NCBI GenBank assembly: GCA_006384855.1
Contig: VCJN01003357.1
Span: 1-64,000 of the forward strand
Direction: 5' to 3'
Origin: Tetraselmis striata
Lineage: Eukaryota; Chlorophyta; Chlorodendrophyceae; Chlorodendrales; Chlorodendraceae
Length of the DNA: 64,000 nt
Shown: piece after piece, positions 57,449 to 64,000 of the stretch
Layout of the letters: every line of letters starts with the position of its first letter
Numbering within the stretch: the stretch's first letter is position 1
The notes under the pieces: model-generated
Told to the model about the DNA's origin: nothing
The model's database searches: none
Seen by the model: only the letters and a program-made list of their open reading frames with translations
Translations under genes and position numbers: made by a program

Positions 57449-58348
57449 ATGTCAACGTCTACAGTGGGGGCCACGGGACCGATGGACGCGAGCCCGAGGC
57501 GGACGCTGCTCTCGCTGCTGCTGCTTCTGCTGGTAGCCTCGCGGGTGCGGCCGCATGGGGATGACGAAGGCCCGCAAGTATCCTTTTTTGTAGACTCATG
57601 GCAGCAGCATGATGCAGCGCCCCAGGGGCTGACTGGTGTGCTAACTTTCGGCCTAGAAGATAGTGTCGCGAGTAGCAGCAGGGGGCTTGGCCACGGACAC
57701 CACGGCAGAGGCGAGGAGGACGACCACCATGGCCACGACCCCAGCTCCAGCGGCCTGAGAGGCGGGAGCATCCCGCATATCCTCATAGTCTACGCCTCGC
57801 AGACTGGACATACGGAGCAGCTAGCACATGTGGTGCTCAACGGCGCTCTGGACCTTATCCCTTCGTGCCATATTGAGGCAGTTCCATTGGCCAGAGCAAA
57901 CCACAGCGTTCTAACTGAGTGGGCTGACGTGTTGGTGCTTGGCTCCCCAGTCATCGACGGCCAGCCTGCATCAGCTTTGGTGAACTATTTGCGCACAGTA
58001 CCGGAGCTGGCACGGGAGCAGCTGGGCAAGCTGCGAGGGGCCAGTTTCGTAACGGCTGGTGGGATCGGCGGCGGGCAGGAGTTGGTCATTGACACTCTCA
58101 ACCGGGAGATGGCGAGCGTAGGCATTCAGCCGCTAACATTTCCAGACTGCCGTTACAGCTTTGGGCTGGCGGCTATCACTGGCTTTCCGCCCTTCTGTCG
58201 CCAAGGCGCAGCCCAAGCAGGCTGTAGTATTGAACAAAGCGAAATTCCAGGGCGCATACATCCTCAATTTGAGGCATTTGGGTACGAGTTTGGACGGCAG
58301 TTGGTCAATCTCATGACGGATCCAAACGCTCCTGCAAACCCATATTGA
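57449..58348 (+). CDS. FLV1, intact flavodoxin-fold (WrbA-like) protein with signal peptide
   Basis: A 299-aa intronless frame. A second Met at residue 12 (57482) directly precedes a signal peptide (SPRRTLLSLLLLLLVASRV) and may be the true start. A low-complexity His/Asp/Glu-rich stretch follows (GHGHHGRGEEDDHHGHD, about 81-97) and could bind metal. The flavodoxin domain begins near residue 109: HILIVYASQTGHTEQLA contains the flavin-phosphate loop (115-122), then ADVLVLGSPVIDGQ, ASFVTAGGIGGGQELVIDTL, and GLAAITGFPPFCRQ, with Cys residues in C..GAAQAGC. The family reduces quinones or carries electrons with FMN. It is divergent from FLV2 and convergent with an ELIP copy. A TGTAA signal sits 52 bp after the stop. 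The signal peptide is unusual for WrbA-like proteins and suggests an ER-routed or lumenal role (inference). Confidence 0.85.
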   Translation: MSTSTVGATGPMDASPRRTLLSLLLLLLVASRVRPHGDDEGPQVSFFVDSWQQHDAAPQGLTGVLTFGLEDSVASSSRGLGHGHHGRGEEDDHHGHDPSSSGLRGGSIPHILIVYASQTGHTEQLAHVVLNGALDLIPSCHIEAVPLARANHSVLTEWADVLVLGSPVIDGQPASALVNYLRTVPELAREQLGKLRGASFVTAGGIGGGQELVIDTLNREMASVGIQPLTFPDCRYSFGLAAITGFPPFCRQGAAQAGCSIEQSEIPGRIHPQFEAFGYEFGRQLVNLMTDPNAPANPY

Positions 58349-58399
58349 CCGGTGCAGCGCGCAGGCCATGGCACTTGCTCTACACTAGAAACATACGAT

Positions 58400-58404
58400 T
58401 GTAA
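58400..58404 (+). terminator. Candidate poly(A) signal of FLV1
   Basis: TGTAA, 52 bp after the stop codon; also conserved beside the FLV1 remnants of units A and B. Confidence 0.5.
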
Positions 58405-58967
58405 CTATGACGTGTGTTTGGCAAAACTTTGGCTGACTCTTATTATCAAGAACTGCCGACATCTGGGCAGAATGGCACTCCACAGCATTTATCTGTTGTT
58501 TAGTATATATTCGCAATATCAATAGCGGTCTGGACTTTAGACGACATGCGCCCATGATTATGCAACAGACTCACAGACTCAGGGAGTTTTGTACATGCTT
58601 TTTTTCCAGCAATTGTCGCACTCAGCATATGATATTGAAACTGCTATTGTCCCAGTGCAAGCATCTCAGGCACACTTTTCAGCTACTGCATGTCCACACT
58701 CATTAAAATAAAGTGTGGTATGCAAGGATTCCTTATTTGCAGCTGTCCTCCATGCTTTGTACCATAGCTCATAACTTGACTTGCGGAATACTTATGTTGC
58801 GACATTGTTTACAAAGGTTTGTACTCTGTACGGCCACGTCACTGCTGCAGTTTCCACAACCTCGCAGGTCAATGGCGTAGTTAGCGCTACGTCAATAATA
58901 ACATCGTGTTATTGGATCTTTGACTTCACACGTCCACAAATTTATTGCTGTGTCTATCTACATCCTA

Positions 58968-59502
58968 TTAGAAGAGAGGGCTGCCCTTGAAGGCCTCGTA
59001 AGCAAGCAGAGAGGCGAAGCCAATCATCGCCGCGCGGCCATTCAACATCTCAGCGCCAGGGGTGAAGGGCCCGAACGTCGTCTCCTTCTTGCCCTGCTTG
59101 GCAGAGGGATCAGAGACGCTGTCGTGAAGAGGGCTACGACGAAGATCATCGGGCCGGGGATGGACGAGAACTGTGCGCCGACAGTCTGTCCAGTGGACAG
59201 CTCGGCTCCAAGAGCGGCGGCGAAGCCGAGCATTGCTAGGCGGCCGTTGATGACCTCGGGAGCGGGACCGGAGAACGCCATCGCGTCACCTAGGGCGACG
59301 CCCTTAGGAGCGGGCTGCGGCGGAGGAGTCGGAGAGGGCAGCCTCGGTCTTGAGCGCCTCGGTCTTGGGCTCCTCGGCCTCAGCCCGGACGACGAAGCGA
59401 GCGGGGCGGAACGGAGGCAGCCTTGCGGGGTCGCAGGACAGAGGCAGGGCGCACGGCGCCACGGACAACGACGGAGGAGCGAACGGACATAACGGTCGAC
59501 AT
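58968..59502 (-). pseudogene. ELIP pseudogene, array unit C
   Basis: Clear homologue of the unit A gene along its length, from ATG 59502 (MSTVMSVRSSVVVRGAVRP) to the TAA at 58968. Frame is lost at least three times: an extra base in the transit-peptide region (59415-59425), one in the Pro-rich linker (59325-59345) and a missing base after helix II (59095-59110). Helices I and II (EVINGRLAMLGF, PMIFVVALFTTASLIPL) remain in one frame; helix III is in another. Either a dead copy or, less likely, sequence errors. A TATA-like stretch remains upstream. Confidence 0.8.
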
Positions 59503-60148
59503 GTCGCCCGGCAGTGTGGATAGCGGAGACAAATAACAGAGGACTAAAATAATAGAAGCGAATGATGGAAGACTGTTAATTGTTCACTTCAAGGTGGTGA
59601 TCATATATATATAGCCTGCAGCGTGTGTGGGCTTTCTCTCGGATCGCTGCATTGGGGCCGCATAAGGGCGCCGCAGCCGTGTTCCAGAACTCCGAAAGCC
59701 AACCTGGGGCTCCCCTTCCGTGCTGTCTTCACTCTGCTGTCGACCGTCGGTTTCGTCGTTTCGAGCGTGATTTTCTGCCCGAAATTTGCGCCACGTCACT
59801 ATAGGTATGCGTGCCAGCAGAATCTCCCGAAAAGTGTAGCAATATGATGGTACGTCTATGTATATGCGAAGTACGAACCACGGATACTATCGGGACAAGT
59901 ACAAGAACACCCGTCGACGAACAACGACAGACTGCATTCGTCGGCACTCGGAAGCGTCGCGCTGTCGTGGCAGCGTCATTTATATGATCAGTCCATGACG
60001 CGACGACACCTCTACTGGTACCTGTACCGCCGAAGACATCTACTTTACTGGTAAAAGGAAAGTAAAAGTAAAGTACTTTACTGGTGCCGGTATTAGTTAA
60101 TAGTCCACGTGACGACGACTCGCGATCATGTACTACTACCACAACCTG

Positions 60149-60203
60149 TGTGAATTACAAAAAGGGCAGTTCCCCATAATTAGAAAATCAACACAGCAAG
60201 GCG
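60149..60203 (-). mobile_element. LINE-1 3' tail, unit C
   Basis: Only the first 55 bp of the LINE-1 tail remain where units A and B carry about 2 kb. A second short tail starts at 60307 (GTGTGAATTACAAAAG). Confidence 0.6.
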
Positions 60204-60733
60204 CCGGATTACTCGGTCTGCCCCAGACCCGAGTACCGGCAGTGCTGCGCGGGCCTGCGGCGGTACCGGAACTACGACGTACAGTATCCTACATCAGACG
60301 AGACTGGTGTGAATTACAAAAGCGCAAGTTACAAGAAACTACTTCTAAGTAGGACGCTACATCAATACGCAGCAGGCACGCAAGTTATTATAAATAAATA
60401 CTCTTTATATACTAATTTAAACCATACAAATGAAGCGTGCTGCCGCCGCCGGGTACCTGCTACTCTAGGATTTATACTGCTACTGCTGGTACCCGTACCC
60501 GGATCCGCTTACCGTACAGGAAGTGCTACGGGCCTACGAACCTGATGCGACTCGAGGAATGCGGAAGCAGATGTACTCACCGTCACATGGCCATGTCCCA
60601 GGGTTCGCAGACGAGGTCCATAAAGGTCGACGAGCCACCCATTACGTTGTCACATAACACATTTTAAAATCTACACCAAGCTACGGTAGTTATATTTGCT
60701 TTACCTACGCTCATTTCAAGGTTTGTCGTCACC
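60204..60733. other. Spacer upstream of ELIP4
   Basis: Contains a second LINE-1 tail fragment (about 60307-60350) and GTACC-rich DNA. The ELIP4 promoter is expected near 60640-60720; no good TATA box is seen. Confidence 0.5.
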
Positions 60734-61267
60734 ATGGCCGCTGTAATGATTGTCCGTCCTTCCATGGTCGCCCGCGGTGCCGTACGGTCTGCCTCTGGCC
60801 TGCGCTCCGGCATGGTAGCCTCCGTGCGCCCCTCTCGCGTCGTCGTCCGGGCTGAGGCCGAGCAACACAAGACCGATACCCCAAAGGTCGAGGCTGCCCA
60901 TGCGACTCCTCCTCCGTCTCCCGCACCTAATGGGGTCGCCCTAGGTGACGCTATGGCGTTCTCTGGTCCCGCTCCGGAGGTCATCAACGGCCGCTTGGCT
61001 ATGCTCGGCTTCGCTGCCGCTCTCGGAGCCGAGCTGTCCACCGGGCAAACCGTCGGCGCACAATTCTCGTCCATTCCCGGCCCGATGATCTTCGTCGTGG
61101 CTCTCTTCACGACCGCGTCTCTGATCCCGCTTGCCAAGCAAGGCACGAAAGAGCAAAAGTTCGGGCCTTTCACCCCCGGCGCTGAGATGCTGAACGGCCG
61201 CGCGGCGATGATTGGCTTCGCCTCTCTGCTGGTGTACGAGGCCATCAAGGGCAGCCCTCTCTTCTAA
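60734..61267 (+). CDS. ELIP: Early light-induced protein (ELIP4), outside the array
   Basis: A 177-aa intact single-exon ELIP in opposite orientation to the others. Transit peptide to about residue 36 (VVVRAEAEQ follows), a shorter Pro-rich linker (TPPPSPAP), then GDAMAFSGPAPEVINGRLAM (helix I), PMIFVVALFTTASLIPLAKQ (helix II), a variant KEQKFGPF loop and EMLNGRAAMIGF (helix III), ending KGSPLF. Its mature domain is nearly the same as in units A and C, but the flanks and transit peptide differ, so it is an older duplicate rather than a fourth array unit. It is head-to-head with the unit C pseudogene. TGTAA at 61448-61452 is a likely poly(A) signal. No introns in any copy. Confidence 0.95.
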   Translation: MAAVMIVRPSMVARGAVRSASGLRSGMVASVRPSRVVVRAEAEQHKTDTPKVEAAHATPPPSPAPNGVALGDAMAFSGPAPEVINGRLAMLGFAAALGAELSTGQTVGAQFSSIPGPMIFVVALFTTASLIPLAKQGTKEQKFGPFTPGAEMLNGRAAMIGFASLLVYEAIKGSPLF

Positions 61268-62958
61268 GGAAAGTACCGAGGTACAATTAACTATGTGGAC
61301 ATCGTCCTACCGACAACCGCACTCTCAGGGGCACCTACAAGTAGGACCGCGTGACTTACAAGTAGGACACGCGCACGCAGTTTCGGAATCAACTGCATCT
61401 TTCCCTCTATTTGTAAGGTATCTATACTGTGAACAAACCCAATAAATTGTAATTAAATTGAACACAAGCAAACTCTGATAGTTACGACGAGCTCGCAGCA
61501 AATTAGATTGGCGTTGACACCATTCTTGCACAGAAATGCTGCCACTACATTTCATTTCTTCTGGTACACCTACAATTATCTGCTGGTGTCCATCATTTAA
61601 TGATGAGATTGCAAAGTGTGCAAGCGGTGGGTGGGTGTGGGGGGTTATCACTTTGAAGGGGAAGTACCTAGATCGAAATGATACTGTGACACCACATATC
61701 GCACACACAGGCATGCGCATCTCCGTCGAGCTCTATGAGTGTTGACAAACCCACCGTCATGGGAAATGGGTACAAATTGCATCTTCATCCTGCAAAATGA
61801 GTCCCCAGGTGTCTAAACTGCGGAGGCATATGTGTAATACAGATTCACCAGGAAAGTGTTTCCATGCAACATAGCATATGTACCGCGGATGCGCTGTTGA
61901 GCAATGTACCTGACTGCCACGCCGTTTATATCTGTTGAGCATGCTCACATAACTGATTGGTATTACTGCACCTTGATGCCATGATATGGTGAGCCGCGCA
62001 ACACCAGTCACGCTGTTGAGCTATGCGGGTATTCTCCTCACTACTTCCCGCATGTGTTTTGTAATGCTGTAATGGGTCGCCCATCATGCTGCACAGCAGA
62101 ATATCACACAAGTCCGGACGGCAGCAGGGATAGCCGATCCTCGTTCTGCAGACAAGTGAATGCGGGATTGAGTACATCATTGCATGTGCAAGGTGACTGT
62201 GTTCTGAACGGCGGGTTCACAGGTATGGGCAGCGCGTACCAACCGAATCGGGATAGAGTATTTGCCCGTCACATAGGGCCCCTGCCCCCTGCCCAGCTTT
62301 GGGGCGATGTCATGCCTACTGCTCTTAGGAACACGATACCCGTGAGCGTGAGCGATAACCTGCAATACAATATGTAACGGTACAGACTAGCGCATAGGTG
62401 GCAAAATTTGAACGGCGGTGCCCATCCATGTTTCGGTCCTCTTCTAGTGTTTCTTTAAATTTCTATTTCATTCTACTACATATTATTCTACTCTCATCTT
62501 CCAATCATTGCTTAAGGTACACCGTACTAGACTGTTGTGACGCAATAGAAAGGACCGAGTATATGATCCTTAAGCATGTGCATTATTGCTGCAATACATC
62601 CCTAATACTGGTACTTGAGCCGGTAACGACATACTACGTGCTGATACTATTTGTACTGCGGTTAACGAATACCAGAAGTACATCTGCTCATATGCGTGTT
62701 AATCGCGTTCCGAGTGTTTGTAGTGGAATACTCTAGACCGTCAGTCCGTCACCTGCGTAACGTTGTGCGATATCAGTGTGCATCGGTCTGCAATCCATTC
62801 CTTCGCTATCATCTAACGTCAAACAAAGCACGAAAAAAAGGGCTGCAATGCAAACCCAGATAGTGTACTTTATGCTTTCCAAAATTGATTTGAAATACGG
62901 CTAGTATCTATTTGTTTACTCTATTAGTTTCGTTCTGCATGCATTAAAAGTAAAAGTG
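61268..62958. other. Spacer without recognised gene
   Basis: Contains the ELIP4 3' region (TGTAA at 61448). The longest open frame (62054-62377, plus) shows no domain or repeat support. Nothing else recognised. Confidence 0.55.
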
Positions 62959-63123
62959 AAGTTCGCCCCGGGACATCGGCCGAAGCCGCCCCAGCACTTG
63001 ACCTCTTGCGCCAACTGCAGTCGTAGGTCTGGCATAGCCCGTAGACCGCCATTGCCTCATTCGAACCTTGAAGGGCTAATGCATCAACCGGGGAAACCCA
63101 GGACACGCCGGGACGATATTGCC
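62959..63123 (-). mobile_element. SINE-like repeat, copy 3
   Basis: About 90% like the copy at 63406 by eye. Minus strand B-box-like GGTTCGAATGA. The left flank is A-rich. Confidence 0.6.
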
Positions 63124-63405
63124 GAAATACATCGGCCAGGAGTAGAACCCGGTACCTCTCGCGTACGAGACGACCGCTCAACCCTAGCCGAACCGGGCGG
63201 TACCTGCATGCTTTAGTCGCTACCCGTACTCGCGAACTCAAAAATCCGGCCATGTCCTCGGCCCGTCTTCTGAGGGTGCCCTCCCGAACGAGAAAGTGTC
63301 ACTTCGGAGTCGGCAGCGCCCCATCGGAGCCATTATCGCTTTTGGTACCGGGAATCTCGGCGCGTTCGGGTGAGTATTCGTCATTCCACTCACCGCTGTG
63401 CGGTA

Positions 63406-63562
63406 AAAGTTCGCCCCGGGACATCAGCCGAAGCCGCCCCAGCACTTGATCTCGTGCGCCAACTGCAGTCGTAGGTCTGGCATAGCCCATAGAATGCATG
63501 GCCTCATTCGAACCCCGAAGGGCTAATGCATCAACCGGGTAAACCCGGGACACGCCGGGCCG
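63406..63562 (-). mobile_element. SINE-like repeat with 14-bp target-site duplication
   Basis: A 157-bp element flanked by the exact direct repeat ACCGCTGTGCGGTA (63392-63405 and 63563-63576). On the minus strand it carries GGTTCGAATGA about 50 bp from its 5' end and finishes GGGGCGAACTTT. Length, target duplication and B-box-like core fit a SINE. Confidence 0.7.
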
Positions 63563-63731
63563 ACCGCTGTGCGGTACCCGAATTGCGTAATGACCAAATC
63601 CCAGTTACATTATTCCAGTATACCTTAAATCTTGCTCGAATCTTAAACGGGATTGCCGGGAAACGGGATTGCCGTTGTTGCGTTCCGTAGGCGGTTATAC
63701 TGTACTCGTACGGTACTCGTAACGGTACTGG

Positions 63732-63757
63732 TGTGAATTACAAAAGGGCAGTTCCCT
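63732..63757 (-). mobile_element. LINE-1 3' tail fragment
   Basis: GTGTGAATTACAAAAGGGCA, preceded by GGTACTG and followed by TGGTACTGGTACCGGTACC, that is a minimal tail set into the GTACC-rich target sequence. Confidence 0.55.
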
Positions 63758-63789
63758 GGTACTGGTACCGGTACCTTCGTACCGTACAA

Positions 63790-63810
63790 GCCCCCCCCCC
63801 CCCCCCCCCC
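63790..63810. repeat. C homopolymer run
   Basis: About 21 C in a row. It is one of at least sixteen G or C runs of 15 or more in the window. Confidence 0.95.
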
Positions 63811-64000
63811 TCCCCCCGGCCCCGGTGTATACTCGTACGAGCACCGGCAAAGGAGGGGGACGGGGGGCTCCGCGCGCCGGCGCGGCACTGTCCGCTTGCG
63901 CCTCTGCGTCCCGGCGCGCCACTTAGTTTTAAGTATGCGGCAGCCGACTCGCTGCTGCTGAACGAATCAAGCATACATTACAGTCAAAAGTTAATTGGAG

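Larger units (their letters stand above)
54353..60203. repeat. Tandem array unit C (ancestral layout)
   Basis: Left part (54353-55526) and right part (57981-60203) match unit A at 36979-38160 and 38161-40210. The middle, 55527-57980, is absent from A and B and carries the divergent 5' halves of FLV2 and FLV1. C is more diverged from A and B than they are from each other. Confidence 0.85.

Noticed and set aside
57298-57786. 162-codon minus-strand frame over the FLV1 start
   Set aside because: Shadow of FLV1; no domain and no upstream signals.

Overview
The window looks like nuclear DNA of a green alga (Chlorophyta). The evidence is four early light-induced (ELIP) genes with chloroplast transit peptides, host genes with many short GC-rich exons, TGTAA poly(A) signals behind several genes, long pure G or C runs mostly in introns and spacers, and a mixed load of transposons. 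The genus cannot be named from this sequence. All splice sites are read by eye from GT/AG rules, phase and protein similarity.

Layout. 0-3.9 kb: fragments of a LINE family (LINE-1 here), a SINE-like repeat and low-information DNA. 4.0-11.4 kb: minus-strand multi-exon coding fragments; the larger part (6.1-11.4 kb) has the order of a Tnp2/CACTA-type transposase. 11.3-20.3 kb: a 3.7-kb block present twice in tandem; the second copy carries a 1.07-kb LINE insertion (LINE-2 here) with a 17-bp target duplication, and the first copy keeps the empty site. 20.42-22.49 kb: a decayed hAT transposon with terminal inverted repeats and an 8-bp target duplication. 23.4-29.2 kb: ELP4, a subunit of Elongator, in nine exons whose phases all join (401 aa). 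29.2-34.6 kb: repeat-rich spacer. 34.6-36.3 kb: a three-exon ATP-grasp gene on the minus strand.

37-60.2 kb is the centrepiece: a tandem array of three units (A 36979-44930, B 44931-54352, C 54353-about 60203). Unit C shows the ancestral order: two divergent flavodoxin-fold genes with N-terminal signal peptides (FLV2 minus, FLV1 plus), followed by an ELIP gene convergent with FLV1. Units A and B share one deletion that corresponds to 55527-57980 of unit C and removes the shared promoter and the 5' halves of both flavodoxin genes. A and B keep intact ELIP genes, while the ELIP of unit C is frameshifted. A fourth, intact ELIP lies outside the array at 60734-61267. The array has therefore raised ELIP copy number while only one flavodoxin pair survives. 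Both gene types plausibly serve photo-oxidative stress protection; that link is inference. Units A and B also carry LINE-1 copies, a broken tyrosine-recombinase element and a 181-bp minisatellite.

Two small signals stand out. The 9-mer TAGCGACTA occurs ten times (about 0.5 expected by chance), and comparison of unit B with unit A shows it as a 7-bp insertion at a TA dinucleotide. A 35-bp LINE-2 3' tail with a 13-bp target duplication sits in the FLV2/FLV1 promoter region.
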